From assembly GCF_020037025.1 (NCBI RefSeq), contig NZ_JAIQLH010000031.1, positions 1-64,000 of the forward strand: a DNA stretch of 64,000 bases, given 5' to 3'. The notes beneath the pieces are model-generated. The model saw only the letters and a program-made list of their open reading frames with translations. It was not told the DNA's origin and ran no database searches. Shown in pieces: positions 1 through 9,032 of this stretch. The position numbers and the translations under genes were made by a program. This DNA is from Streptomyces huiliensis. Lineage in GTDB: Bacteria; Actinomycetota; Actinomycetes; Streptomycetales; Streptomycetaceae. Numbering within the stretch: position 1 is the first letter of the stretch; the number at the start of each line of letters is the position of its first letter.

Positions 1-24
1 GGACGCCGCCGAACTAAATTTGAT

Positions 25-73
25 AAAGCCGTGGGCTGGATCGTTGGAAAACGATCCGGCCCACGGCTTTTTT
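25..73 (+). terminator. Strong intrinsic terminator
   Basis: A long stem (positions 26-45 pairing with 50-69, one G-U wobble, GGAA loop) is followed by six T. It would end a rightward gene lying left of the window. The stem is also preceded by A residues, so it may serve the leftward dehydrogenase ending at 100 as well. Confidence 0.85.
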
Positions 74-99
74 GCGTTTCCGCGGCATCGCTTTTCCCG

Positions 100-1071
100 T
101 CACGCCATCCGCGCCCATTCCTCCCGCTGCACCGCGCCCACCAGCGGTTCACCCCGCGCCAGCCGCCCCACCTCGTCCACCGCGAAGACGCCCAGCCGGC
201 GAACCTCGTCGCCCTGGCAGCCGGCGATGTGCGGCGTGAGGAAGACGTTCGGCAGGGAGAACAACGGGTGGCCGGCGGGCAGGGGTTCGGGGTCCGTCAC
301 GTCGAGGAAGGCGTCCAGGCGGCCCGCGGCACACTCCCGTACCAGGGCGTCCGTGTCGATGAGCGAGCCTCGCGCGGTGTTGACGACCGTGGCGCCGTCC
401 GGCAGCAGGGCAAGGCGTTCGGCGCTCAGCAGGTGCCGGGTCTCCGGAAGTTCGGGCGCGTGGAGCGTGACGATCGAACTGGATGTGCACAGGGTGTGGA
501 TATCGGCGGGCTCGGCCCCCAACCGCCACGCGTCCGCCGCGGAGACGTACGGGTCGTACAGCAGGACCCGGTAGCCCGCCTCGGCGTCGCGCAGCCGGGA
601 GAGGACACGCCGGCCGATCCGGGACGCGCCCACGACCCCCACGGTCCGCCCGTCCGCGCCCTCCCGCTCCCTGAACACCGGCCACTTCCCCGGCCGGTAG
701 CCCGCCATCGCACCGAGGGCCCTCTTCGCCGCCAAGGCGATCTGGGCGTAGGCGAACTCGGCCACCGGGCCGGCGTTGACGTCGGCGGCCGAGGAGACGG
801 CGAGTCCCCGTTCCCACACCGCCGGCGTGACGATCCGTCGCACCGAGCCTCCCGCGTGCACCAGCGCCCGCAGGCGGGGTGCCGCCGTGAGGGTCTCCTC
901 GTCCAGAACGAGAGACGTCCCCCAGCCCGTGACGACGACGTCCGCGTCCGCCAGGGACCCGACCGGCGTCGCCCACCGCGCGAGTCCCGCCCGCAGCTCC
1001 GGAGGGAATATGGCGGCTGCCTGCTGCCGGCCCGCCGTCACGCACACACGCAGATCCGTCACGACCGTCAT
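100..1071 (-). CDS. D-isomer-specific 2-hydroxyacid dehydrogenase family protein
   Basis: NAD-dependent oxidoreductase of the D-2-hydroxyacid dehydrogenase family, which reduces 2-keto acids to D-2-hydroxy acids in the cytoplasm; the substrate cannot be told from sequence. The 323-residue length is normal. The nucleotide-binding loop is a variant (GASRIGR, residues 148-154, in place of GxGxxG). The catalytic triad is visible: Arg234 in NTARGS, Glu262 in TDPEP and His281 in LTPHIAG. It is transcribed leftward alone, towards the terminator at 25-73; a gene at 1179 runs in the same direction but is unrelated. The ATG at 1071 is the natural start. Confidence 0.85.
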   Translation of the reverse strand: MTVVTDLRVCVTAGRQQAAAIFPPELRAGLARWATPVGSLADADVVVTGWGTSLVLDEETLTAAPRLRALVHAGGSVRRIVTPAVWERGLAVSSAADVNAGPVAEFAYAQIALAAKRALGAMAGYRPGKWPVFREREGADGRTVGVVGASRIGRRVLSRLRDAEAGYRVLLYDPYVSAADAWRLGAEPADIHTLCTSSSIVTLHAPELPETRHLLSAERLALLPDGATVVNTARGSLIDTDALVRECAAGRLDAFLDVTDPEPLPAGHPLFSLPNVFLTPHIAGCQGDEVRRLGVFAVDEVGRLARGEPLVGAVQREEWARMA

Positions 1072-1178
1072 CTAGCGCGCTCTGCCCGCCCCCGTGGAAC
1101 GGGAAACATCCGCCGTTGTCCCTGAGGGGGAAGATCCGGCCATTCCTTCGGGTCCGGCCGGCTGGAGGCGTGCGCCGC

Positions 1179-2735
1179 TCAGTGGGTGAGGGCGTGGCGG
1201 GGCCAGCGGGTGCGGGCCTGTTCCTCGGAGCGCATCAGGGCGAGAGTGGGGAGGCCCAGGCCGGCGCCGTCCTCCAGGAGGTCGGGGAGGGCGGGCAGCG
1301 GGGCGACGGCCGCGACGTCCTCAAGCACCAGGGTGAGTGGTGGGTCGAGCCGACCGGAAGGTGACCGTTCGGCCACGCCCCGGCCGCGCTCGACCACGTT
1401 CGCGGTGAGTGCGGTCAGCAAGGGCATCGCACCCGGGCGGGTGCGGGGATCCTCAATCGCCTCACCCACCACGTAGAGCGTTCCCATCTCGGCGACGAAT
1501 GATTCCAGCGCGAGCACATCCGACCGATTTGGATTGCACGCATCGCGAATGTGGACTGATGACAGCGCATTGAGCGCACGGGCCGTCAACTCTTGCGCCA
1601 TGTCTCGTCGTTCCGGGTGACCGGTCAACGCGGACTCCAGCTCACCCGCCGCGCCGCCCGCGGCCTTTGGGTTGGTGCGGAGGATCCGTACGGGCTCGTG
1701 TGCCGAGGTGCCCTGGGCCCAGCGGTGCACCTGCCGGAACGGGCGGCCGTCCACGGCCGCCGCGTGCAGCCAGCAGCGAAGCAGCGTCTCGGCCGTCTCC
1801 GCGGTCACCGAGTCCAGCGAGCTCAGCGGGCGGACGGGCGCGAGGAGGGCTTGTGCGCGGGCGGCGGCCGTGACGCGCGACTCGCAGTCGGCCGCCGGGT
1901 TCCAGCGGAGCCGGTCGGGGGTGTCGAGGAGGTGCCCCGGGTCGAAGACGCGGACCGGGCCGAGCTTCGCGCGGGAGTCCTTCGTGTCCGCCCACAGTTC
2001 GGGGTCGCTGGTGGTGACCAGCACCGGTCCGGCCGCCTCCAGGATCGCCCGGGCGGCTATGGAGCGGCGGTCGGTGCCGTAGACGAGGCGCTGGGGTCTG
2101 GCAGCGGGCGTCGGGGGAGTGGTCGGCGTGGGGGGAGCGGCGGGCGTGGGCGGGGCGGCTTCGGCAGGGGCGGCCGGCTCGGGCGGCGTCGCGCTGAGGG
2201 GCTCCTGCGGGAGCCGCGCTGCCGTCAGGGGTGCTTCGGTGGCCGCAGGGGTGGGGAGCGGCGGTTCGGTCGCCGTGGGGTCCGGCACGGTCGCTTCCGC
2301 CGTCCGTTCCGCGGCCACGCGTTCCGCAGCCATGCGTTCCGCGGTCGCCCGTACCGCCGCCTCCCGCCGCGCCCGCCGGACGCGGCGCCACCGGGCCAGG
2401 GTGCCGAGCGCGAAGACCAGCAGGACGACGGCCACGAGCGCCTCGCTGATCGCGAAGCCCCAGAACAGCCCGTAGCCCGACAGTTCGTCCGGCGGGGTGT
2501 CGGGCCAGGCGGTGGGGAGGTCGCGCGGGTCGGACATCAGGTGCCGCAGGGCGGCGGGCGTATGCGTGAGGTTGACGGCCGCCGGCCAGTCTCCGTGCGC
2601 GAAGAAGCCGGCCAGGCCCGTCGCCGACCACAGCAGCAGCGTCACGCCCAGCAGGAAGGCGAACGTGCCGACCAGCAGGCCGTCCGGTACCCCGCCCGTG
2701 CCCCGCTCCCCCGGGGGCCGCGTACCGTGCGCCAC
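1179..2735 (-). CDS. TraG/VirD4-like type IV secretion membrane protein without a P-loop
   Basis: A 518-residue protein with two N-terminal membrane segments (about residues 15-100), a Pro/Ala/Glu-rich linker, and a C-terminal region resembling the TraD/TraG/VirD4 coupling-protein ATPase. It shows the motif order VLVTTS, then RVFDPG, then RWNP, and a Walker-B-like LTLVLEDVA. No Walker A precedes this, so ATP binding is doubtful. The GTG at 2735 was chosen because it starts two bases after the TGA of the VirB4-like gene; the open frame upstream is only a shadow of that gene. Last gene of the type IV-like cluster. It may recruit a substrate or act as a structural partner; function is inferred. 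Confidence 0.7.
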   Translation of the reverse strand: MAHGTRPPGERGTGGVPDGLLVGTFAFLLGVTLLLWSATGLAGFFAHGDWPAAVNLTHTPAALRHLMSDPRDLPTAWPDTPPDELSGYGLFWGFAISEALVAVVLLVFALGTLARWRRVRRARREAAVRATAERMAAERVAAERTAEATVPDPTATEPPLPTPAATEAPLTAARLPQEPLSATPPEPAAPAEAAPPTPAAPPTPTTPPTPAARPQRLVYGTDRRSIAARAILEAAGPVLVTTSDPELWADTKDSRAKLGPVRVFDPGHLLDTPDRLRWNPAADCESRVTAAARAQALLAPVRPLSSLDSVTAETAETLLRCWLHAAAVDGRPFRQVHRWAQGTSAHEPVRILRTNPKAAGGAAGELESALTGHPERRDMAQELTARALNALSSVHIRDACNPNRSDVLALESFVAEMGTLYVVGEAIEDPRTRPGAMPLLTALTANVVERGRGVAERSPSGRLDPPLTLVLEDVAAVAPLPALPDLLEDGAGLGLPTLALMRSEEQARTRWPRHALTH

Positions 2736-2737
2736 GG

Positions 2738-4171
2738 TCAGGCCACCGTCGACCGGGGCGTCGACCGGGGCGTCGTGCCGTATACCTCGTCCTCGTCCGG
2801 ATACCGCTCCATCGCCGCCGTCGCCCGTTCCGCCACCGCCCGTTCGGCGGCCGGGTCGCGGTCGAGGACGCCGTCCTCGGTCATGGCGCGGTCGGTGTAG
2901 ACGAGGGGGCGTTCGGCGTCCGTGATCAGGTGTTTGACGACCTGGACGTTGCCGTTGACGTCCCAGACGGCGATGCCCGGGGTCAGGGTCGGGATGATCT
3001 CCATGGCCCAGCGCGGCAGGCCGAGCACCCGTCCGGTGGCGCGGGCCTCGTCGGTCTTCTGGGCGTAGATCGTCCGAGTCGACGCCATTTTGAGGATGGC
3101 CGCCGCTTCTTTGGCGGCCGCCCCGTCGACCACGTCGGAGAGGTGGTGCACCACGGCGACGAACGACAGGCCGAGCCGGCGGCCGAACTTCAGCAGCCGT
3201 TGGAAGAGCTGGGCGACGAAGGGGGAGTTGATGATGTGCCAGGCTTCCTCGACGAGGAAGATGCGCTTCTTGCGGTCCGGGCGGATCCAGGTGTGTTCGA
3301 GCCAGACGCCGACGATCGCCATGAGGATGGGCATGGCGATGGAGTTGCGGTCGATGTGGGAGAGGTCGAAGACGATCAGGGGGGCGTCGAGGTCGATGCC
3401 GGCCGTCGTGGGCCCGTCGAACATGCCGCGGAGGTCGCCGTCGACCAGGCGGTCGAGGACGAGCGCGACGTCCAGGCCCCAGGCTCGTACGTCGTCTATG
3501 TCGACGTTCATGGACTCCGCGGACTCGGCTTCCGGGTGGCGGAGTTGTTCGACGATGTCCGTCAGCACCGGTTGCCGGTCGGTCACCGATTCGTTGACGT
3601 AGGCGTGGGCGACCTTGAGCGCGAAGCCGGAGCGTTCGTCGAGGCCGCGGCCCATGGCGACTTCGATGATGGTGCGCAGCAGGGCGAGCTGGCCGGTGGT
3701 GGTGATGGACGGGTCGAGCGGGTTGAGCCGGATGCCGCCGTCGAGGGCGGCCATGGGGTCGAGCCGGATCGGGGTTATGCCGAGCTGCTGGGCGATGAGG
3801 TTCCACTCGCCGACGCCGTCCTCGCCCTGGGCGTCGAGGACGACGACCTGCCGGTCGCGGAACCGGAGCTGCCGCAGGACGTACGTCTTCTCCAGCGCCG
3901 ACTTGCCGTTGCCGGACTCGCCGAGGACCAGCCAGTGCGGCGCGGGCAGTTGCTGGCCGTACAGCTGGAACGGGTCGTAGATGTAGCCCTTGCCGGAGTA
4001 CACCTCGCGCCCGATGATCACGCCCGAGTCGCCCAGGCCGGGCGCCGCGGTGGGCAGGTAGACGGCCTGCGCCTGCCCGGTGGAGGTGCGGACGGGCAGG
4101 CGGGTCGTCTCCACCTTCCCGAAGAGGAAGCTGGTGAAGGCGTTGGTGATGGCGGAGAGCGGATCGAGCAC
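2738..4171 (-). CDS. VirB4-like type IV secretion ATPase
   Basis: 477 residues. Walker A GESGNGKS is at residues 84-91 and Walker B (IFLVEEAWHII) at about 305, as in the VirB4/TraC family, whose members energise type IV secretion or conjugation at the inner membrane. It lacks the long N-terminal half of classical VirB4, which seems to be supplied by the upstream gene at 4226-5785; that split is typical of actinobacterial chromosomal clusters. It precedes the TraG-like gene by two bases and follows the SCO6880-family gene by 54 bases, so co-transcription is likely. No relaxase or integrase gene is nearby, arguing against an active conjugative element here. Confidence 0.85.
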   Translation of the reverse strand: MLDPLSAITNAFTSFLFGKVETTRLPVRTSTGQAQAVYLPTAAPGLGDSGVIIGREVYSGKGYIYDPFQLYGQQLPAPHWLVLGESGNGKSALEKTYVLRQLRFRDRQVVVLDAQGEDGVGEWNLIAQQLGITPIRLDPMAALDGGIRLNPLDPSITTTGQLALLRTIIEVAMGRGLDERSGFALKVAHAYVNESVTDRQPVLTDIVEQLRHPEAESAESMNVDIDDVRAWGLDVALVLDRLVDGDLRGMFDGPTTAGIDLDAPLIVFDLSHIDRNSIAMPILMAIVGVWLEHTWIRPDRKKRIFLVEEAWHIINSPFVAQLFQRLLKFGRRLGLSFVAVVHHLSDVVDGAAAKEAAAILKMASTRTIYAQKTDEARATGRVLGLPRWAMEIIPTLTPGIAVWDVNGNVQVVKHLITDAERPLVYTDRAMTEDGVLDRDPAAERAVAERATAAMERYPDEDEVYGTTPRSTPRSTVA

Positions 4172-4225
4172 GGCGGTCGCCCCTAGGTCTAGCGTCGTCT
4201 GCGGCGTCTGACGGTCATGTGCCGG

Positions 4226-5785
4226 TCAACGCCGGATGCCGGTCGCGAACGGCAGCGTGTTGACGAAGGCGCGGTGGTGCTCGCGGTCGCACCACTCCAG
4301 CTTGAGGTAGCTCTTGCCGGCCGACGCTCTTATGGTCCGCTTGTCGCGGGCCAGTTCCTCGGGGGAGCGGGACGAGACGGTGATGTAGCCGACCAGGTTG
4401 ACGCCGGCGGCGCCGCTGGCCAGGTCCTCGCCGCGCTGGTCGACGCGGGAGTGGTGGGCGACGTCGCGCGGGTCGACGACGCGGTTCATCTTGGCAGCGC
4501 GGGAGGCGTCGGCGTCGTCGTTCGTCTTCTCGGTCAGCATCCGCTCGATGGCGACGTCCGTGGGCTCAAGGTCCATGCAGACGGCGACGGTGCGGATGAC
4601 GTCCGGGGTGTGGACGAGCAGCGGGGCGAGGAAGTTGACGCCCACCGGGGTCATCGGCCACTCCTTGACCCACGCGGTGGCGTGGCACCACGGCTCGCGC
4701 GTCGACGACTCGCGGGTCTTCGCCTGCAGGTAGGTGGGCTGCATGGCGTCGAGCTCGGCGGGCCAGGCGTTGCGCTGGGTCATGGCCTGGATGTGGTCGA
4801 TCGGGTGGTCGGGGTCGTACATGGAGTGGACGAGGGACGACAGCCGGCTCTGGCCGAGGGGCTGGCGGACGCGGATGTCGGCCTCGGCGAGCCGGGCGCA
4901 GATGTCCGTCAGCTCGCGGGCCATGACGACGGCGAGGCCGCCGTCCCGGTCCAGCTTCCGCTTGCCGCCGCCGTGCCGGGAGGCGCGGGCGATGGCCTGG
5001 GCCTCGGCGGAGAGCTCGCGGGTGTAGTGCATGCAGGCGACGAGGTAGGCGCGGTGCTGCTCGGAGGAGGTCGAGACCATGGACTGCAGCTGCTCGTAGG
5101 ACTCCTTGAGCCACTCCGGGGACTTGTGGTCGCCGCGCCGCTCGACGTCCTTGGCGTGCGCGTCGGGGTCGGCGGGAAGCGTGCGCGCCAGCATCTGGAG
5201 GCGGGTGACGTAGCCGTCGCCGTTGGCGACGTGCTTGAGCAGCGTGCCGAACCGTTCGACCAGGGCTTCCTGGTCTTCGGAGTCGCGCAGGCCGACGCCG
5301 GGGCCCTCGATCTCGATCGCGGCGGTGACGGTGCGGCGGTCGGCGTGGAGGAGGACGGCGATCTCGTCGGGGCCGAAGGGGGCCGAGAGCCAGTTGATCC
5401 GGCCGATGCCGGGCGGCGGGCCGACCTCCACCTCGCGTCCGTCGAGCCGGGTGCCGGCCTCGACGGCGGCGGAGCGGTAGGTGACGCCGCGGCGCACGGT
5501 GCGCTTGTAGCTGCGGTTGATCTCGAACCACTTGTAGAAGGTGCGCTGCTTGTAGGGCACGTAGACGGCGGCGAGCGCGAGGGCGGGGAAGCCGGTGAGC
5601 GTGAGGATCCGCAGCGGCAGGATGGGCACCAGCAGGCCGCACATCATGCCGAGGAAGGCCCCCGCGATGATCAGTCCGATCTCGCCGGTCTCCCGGTTCT
5701 TGCCGACGACCGCGTTGGGGCGGGCCCGGCCGATCAGATACGTACGGCGGGCCGCGACCGGCGGGGACTGCGCCTCGATCGTCAA
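4226..5785 (-). CDS. SCO6880-family type IV secretion-associated membrane protein
   Basis: 519 residues. A soluble start (TYLIGRARPNAV) is followed by two adjacent hydrophobic segments (about residues 35-75) ending at YVPYKQRTFYKW, then a long hydrophilic domain. This is the layout of the family called SCO6880, which combines a VirB3/PrgI-like membrane anchor with the N-terminal half of a VirB4-type protein. It overlaps the VirB6-like gene by four bases (ATGA) and precedes the VirB4-like ATPase, so the two probably act as one split ATPase. The family name is recalled, not searched; the cargo of the machine is unknown. Confidence 0.75.
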   Translation of the reverse strand: MTIEAQSPPVAARRTYLIGRARPNAVVGKNRETGEIGLIIAGAFLGMMCGLLVPILPLRILTLTGFPALALAAVYVPYKQRTFYKWFEINRSYKRTVRRGVTYRSAAVEAGTRLDGREVEVGPPPGIGRINWLSAPFGPDEIAVLLHADRRTVTAAIEIEGPGVGLRDSEDQEALVERFGTLLKHVANGDGYVTRLQMLARTLPADPDAHAKDVERRGDHKSPEWLKESYEQLQSMVSTSSEQHRAYLVACMHYTRELSAEAQAIARASRHGGGKRKLDRDGGLAVVMARELTDICARLAEADIRVRQPLGQSRLSSLVHSMYDPDHPIDHIQAMTQRNAWPAELDAMQPTYLQAKTRESSTREPWCHATAWVKEWPMTPVGVNFLAPLLVHTPDVIRTVAVCMDLEPTDVAIERMLTEKTNDDADASRAAKMNRVVDPRDVAHHSRVDQRGEDLASGAAGVNLVGYITVSSRSPEELARDKRTIRASAGKSYLKLEWCDREHHRAFVNTLPFATGIRR

Positions 5786-7194
5786 CTCCGCTCACCTCCA
5801 GAGGTATTGCCGTTGTTCTGTGCCCGCGTGCTCTGTGGCCGCGGTGCCGGGGTGGCTCCGCCTGGGGTGCCGCCGCCGGGTGCGCCGCCGCCTCCGGTCG
5901 GGGGGCGGCGGGCGCTGTGGGCGGCGACGCCGCCGGAGACGGGGTTCGCGGGACGGGCGGGCTGGACGCCGCCTCCGCCCCCGCCTCCGCTGCCGCGGGC
6001 GCTGTGGGTGGTGATGCCCTGCTTGACCAGGCTGGCGGGGGAGGAGATCACGGCCGCCGCCTGACGGGACGCGGCGTCCTTGCTGGCGTTGCGGCTGCTG
6101 ATGATCTCGTCGCCGAAGCCGGGGACGAAGCGGTAGATCATCGCGCTGGAGAAGATGGCGAGGATGATGATCGCCAGGCCGGACACGACGGCGGAGAGTT
6201 CCTTCGGGCCCTGCCCGGAGGAGAGCGCTCCGGCGAGGGCCAGCACGATCACGATGATCGGCTTCACCAGGATCACCGCGATCATGATGCCCGCCCAGCG
6301 GCGGACGTGGCCCCACATGTTCTTGTCGACGAGCCCCGAGTAGACCGCCGTGCCGAGCAGCGCGCCCGCGTAGAGCAGGGCCGCCCTGATCACCAGCTCC
6401 AGCCAGAGCACGCCGGCGGCGAGGACGGAGACGAGGGAGACGACGATCAGCATGATCGGGCCGCCGCCGATGCCGTCGCCCTTCTTGAGGGCTTGCGAGA
6501 ACGAGTTGAAGAACTGCTCGTTCTTCGCTCCGGTGCCGGACGCGATGGCCTCCGTCACGGCGTCCGTGGCCTGGACGACGGTGTAGAGGATCAGCGGCGT
6601 GAAGGCTGAGGCCAGCACCGTCAGCCACAGGAACCCCACCGCTTCCGTCACCGCCTCCGTGAACGGCACTCCGCGCACGGCGCGCTTGGCGACTGCCAGG
6701 AGCCAGAGGACGAGCGTCAGGATCGTCGACGCGGCGAAGACGACGGCGTACTGGCGGAGGAAGGTGCCGTTCGTGAAGTCCACGTTGCTCGTGTTCTTCA
6801 CGGCTTCCGACAGCTTCTCCACCGTCCACTGCGCGGCCTCGGCACAGCCCTTGGCGAGGGCGGCGGCGGGGTCTATGGCGTTGGCGGTGTCGGGGGGGCC
6901 TTTGGGGGCTTTGTCGGTGGGGGATTGGCAGTATTGGCGGGCGGGGCCGTGGATCAGGTCACAGGGGTCGTTCGTGCGCCCCGGTGAGGGGCTGCCGCTC
7001 GGCGACGGCGTCGTGGACGAGCCCGGGGAAGGCGTGCCGGAGCCCCCGGGGGAGGGCGTGGTGCTGCCCCCCGGGGTGGGAGTGGGGGGGGCGGGAGCGG
7101 CGAAGGCCCGGGCCGAGAGGAGGACAGCGGTCGTCTGCACTGCTACGCAGACGGATGTGAACGAGAGGGCACGTCGAGTGCGCCTACCTGGCAT
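5782..7194 (-). CDS. VirB6/TrbL-like polytopic membrane protein
   Basis: 470 residues. An N-terminal signal-like segment ends in AFAAPAP. A Pro/Gly/Ser/Thr-rich stretch follows, then at least five hydrophobic segments between about residues 125 and 345, and a Gly/Pro/Arg-rich tail. VirB6/TrbL proteins form the inner-membrane channel of type IV secretion systems and have this topology. It overlaps its upstream neighbour by 11 bases and its downstream neighbour by four, so translation is probably coupled. Assignment rests on topology and context; no catalytic motif exists in this family. Confidence 0.7.
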   Translation of the reverse strand: MPGRRTRRALSFTSVCVAVQTTAVLLSARAFAAPAPPTPTPGGSTTPSPGGSGTPSPGSSTTPSPSGSPSPGRTNDPCDLIHGPARQYCQSPTDKAPKGPPDTANAIDPAAALAKGCAEAAQWTVEKLSEAVKNTSNVDFTNGTFLRQYAVVFAASTILTLVLWLLAVAKRAVRGVPFTEAVTEAVGFLWLTVLASAFTPLILYTVVQATDAVTEAIASGTGAKNEQFFNSFSQALKKGDGIGGGPIMLIVVSLVSVLAAGVLWLELVIRAALLYAGALLGTAVYSGLVDKNMWGHVRRWAGIMIAVILVKPIIVIVLALAGALSSGQGPKELSAVVSGLAIIILAIFSSAMIYRFVPGFGDEIISSRNASKDAASRQAAAVISSPASLVKQGITTHSARGSGGGGGGGVQPARPANPVSGGVAAHSARRPPTGGGGAPGGGTPGGATPAPRPQSTRAQNNGNTSGGERS

Positions 7195-8059
7195 AGGTGA
7201 ACCCTCCGTACCCCTTCACGGCGTTGGCGATGGCATCCGCACCGGATGCCGGATCATCTCCATTGACCGGGGCCGGCCCTGGGGTCTGCGAGTGCTCGGC
7301 GACCTTCCAGTCGCCGCCCGTCCAGCTCAGCTGCATGCTTATGGTGAACCAGCTGTTGGCCACCGGCTTGGTGGAGCCTTGCCCTGCAAGCCCTACGAGC
7401 CCTGTGCACCAGACTTCGACCGTCGGGTTGTCGTCGCCGGCCTTGGTGACCTTGGTGCCGACGGGGACCGTGCGGGAGACGAAGGTGTAGCCCTTCGGGG
7501 TCGTGCCGTCGTCATTGAGCCCGAGGTTCTTGAAGAAGGCCGTGGAATAGGCGCTGTCCAGTGTTCTCTGGTACTTGTCCACCGAGGAAGGCGCCATGAC
7601 GGTCTTCACGATGTCGTGGCGTTTGTCCACGTTGAACATGTCCGTCGAACCGAGTGCCACGGCGAAGTTGGCCGCTGCCGACTGGGCGCCCTGCTCGTCG
7701 TGCCCGAACCCGGAGGCGATCCCCCCGCTCTTCCCCTCCACCGGCTTCACCCCCGACGGCGCCGTCGCGCTGCTGCCGCCGCCCTTCGCCGCGTTTCCGT
7801 CGTCGCTGTCCGACGACGAATCGCCGCCGCCGCGGTTGGCGAAGGCGATGGCGGCGATGAGGAGGACGACCACCGCGACGATGGTGATGAGGTTGCGGCT
7901 GGGGCGGACCGGGCGGCGTTGGGGGGCGTAGGGGTCGACCTCGCCCTCGGGGAGCCGGGTGCGGGTGAGGTGGTGGTCGTCGGCGTCGTACCCGCCGTAA
8001 CCCCCGTGGTCGCCGCCGGAGCCCTGACCGCTTCGGTAGCCGTCGTCACCGAGACTCAT
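7184..8059 (-). CDS. Single-pass membrane protein of the type IV-like cluster
   Basis: 291 residues. A charged cytoplasmic N-terminus rich in Gly, Asp and Tyr (residues 1-75) leads to one membrane helix (LITIVAVVVLLIAAIAFA), then a Gly/Ser/Asp linker and a globular extracellular domain of about 190 residues with many aromatic residues. One membrane helix followed by an outside domain resembles VirB8/TcpC-type assembly factors, but I see no motif that proves this. A GAGGGAG ribosome-binding site lies 11 bases before the ATG. Its coding end overlaps the start of the VirB6-like gene. Confidence 0.65.
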   Translation of the reverse strand: MSLGDDGYRSGQGSGGDHGGYGGYDADDHHLTRTRLPEGEVDPYAPQRRPVRPSRNLITIVAVVVLLIAAIAFANRGGGDSSSDSDDGNAAKGGGSSATAPSGVKPVEGKSGGIASGFGHDEQGAQSAAANFAVALGSTDMFNVDKRHDIVKTVMAPSSVDKYQRTLDSAYSTAFFKNLGLNDDGTTPKGYTFVSRTVPVGTKVTKAGDDNPTVEVWCTGLVGLAGQGSTKPVANSWFTISMQLSWTGGDWKVAEHSQTPGPAPVNGDDPASGADAIANAVKGYGGFTYAR

Positions 8060-8321
8060 CGCGTGCCTGCTCCCTCATGCGTCGTCGCGGGCGTGCCGCC
8101 ATGAGACGACGGTAGCGGTGCGGGCGGTTTCCGGGGGGAGGGCCTGAGGGAGTGAGGGGGCATCAGGAAGCAGCCTTGGGTGGGGGGACTCGCGGGTGAG
8201 CGGGTTCGCGCGGGGTGGTGGCACCGTACGGGCGCGCCGGGGGGCGGTGGGTAGGGCCGTCCGGGCCGGAGCGCGCCGGTGGTCCGCCGGCCGGGGCGGC
8301 CGGGTCCGGCGGACCATCGGG

Positions 8322-8630
8322 TCACACGGCCATGCCGTAGACGATCGTGAAGAGCGTGCCGAGCGAGCCGATGATGAACACACCGGTCAGCCCCGCGACG
8401 ATGAGGCCCTTGCCCTGCTCCGCGCTGAAGGTGTCGCGGAGCGCCGTCGCGCCGATGCGCTGCTTCGCCGCGCCCCAGATCGCGATGGCGAGGCAGAGCA
8501 GGATCGATACGGCCATGATGACCTCGATCATCACCCGGGCCTCCCGGCCCAGGCTGCCGAACGGCCCCCAGTTCGGGGCGATTCCACCGATAATGGTGTT
8601 GATGTCGCCTTTTCCGGCTGCCAAGAACAT
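8322..8630 (-). CDS. Small two-helix membrane protein (VirB2/TrbC-like position)
   Basis: 102 residues with two hydrophobic segments, about residues 33-52 (IEVIMAVSILLCLAIAIWG) and 75-100. The size, the two helices and the first place in the cluster fit a VirB2/TrbC-like pilin or a small channel subunit; this is inferred from position. The ATG at 8630 was preferred over an upstream in-frame start because GGTGAG lies seven bases before it. It is separated from the next cluster gene by 262 bases, so it may be a separate or more abundant transcript. Confidence 0.6.
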   Translation of the reverse strand: MFLAAGKGDINTIIGGIAPNWGPFGSLGREARVMIEVIMAVSILLCLAIAIWGAAKQRIGATALRDTFSAEQGKGLIVAGLTGVFIIGSLGTLFTIVYGMAV

Positions 8631-9032
8631 TCGTAACTCACCGCCCCTAGAGGGTAGTTGCGCCGCCTCTGCCGCACGGCAAAGGTCGGTACCTATCTTC
8701 GCCGACGATGCCGCACTTGCATGTCGATTTGGCGGCATTTTTTGACGGAGCCCGCATATGCCGACGGCAGATCCGGCCGCCGTGGCCGCGCGGTCCGCCG
8801 GCCGTTGTCAGTGGGTAGCCCTATGGTGACTCTGTGTATCACGCATGCCCACGGCGGGCAATGGGCGTGAGGGCAGGGGGTGTACGGATGTTCGGGGATC
8901 CGTTGGTGTGGTCGGTAGGCTGTGGGGGCCGTTCTCGCACGCGCCGCGGAGGGCGGTGGCGGGGCCGGTTCATCGCGTTCATCGCACTCATCGCCTGGGC
9001 CGTGGGGTGCGTCGAGTTCAAGGGTGGTTGGG
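8631..9032. other. Divergent intergenic region, cluster and kinase promoters
   Basis: This 402-base stretch separates the leftward type IV-like cluster from a rightward kinase and must hold both promoters. A hairpin (ATGCCGC at 8708 pairing with GCGGCAT at 8732, then six T) lies in it. For rightward transcription it would be a weak terminator; for the leftward leader it is only a hairpin. No convincing gene is seen. Confidence 0.4.

Noticed and set aside
2736..3806. Extension of the TraG-like gene upstream to 3806
   Set aside because: This part overlaps the VirB4-like gene in another frame and reads as Arg/Pro-rich noise.
4217..6064. Long plus-strand open frame opposite the SCO6880-type gene (also 12254-14038, 28483-29676 and 41316-42632 on minus)
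   Set aside because: High-GC shadows of well-supported genes on the other strand, with no recognisable domains.
1179..8630. An integrative conjugative element
   Set aside because: No relaxase, integrase, attachment repeats or replication gene, and the base composition equals the core genes.
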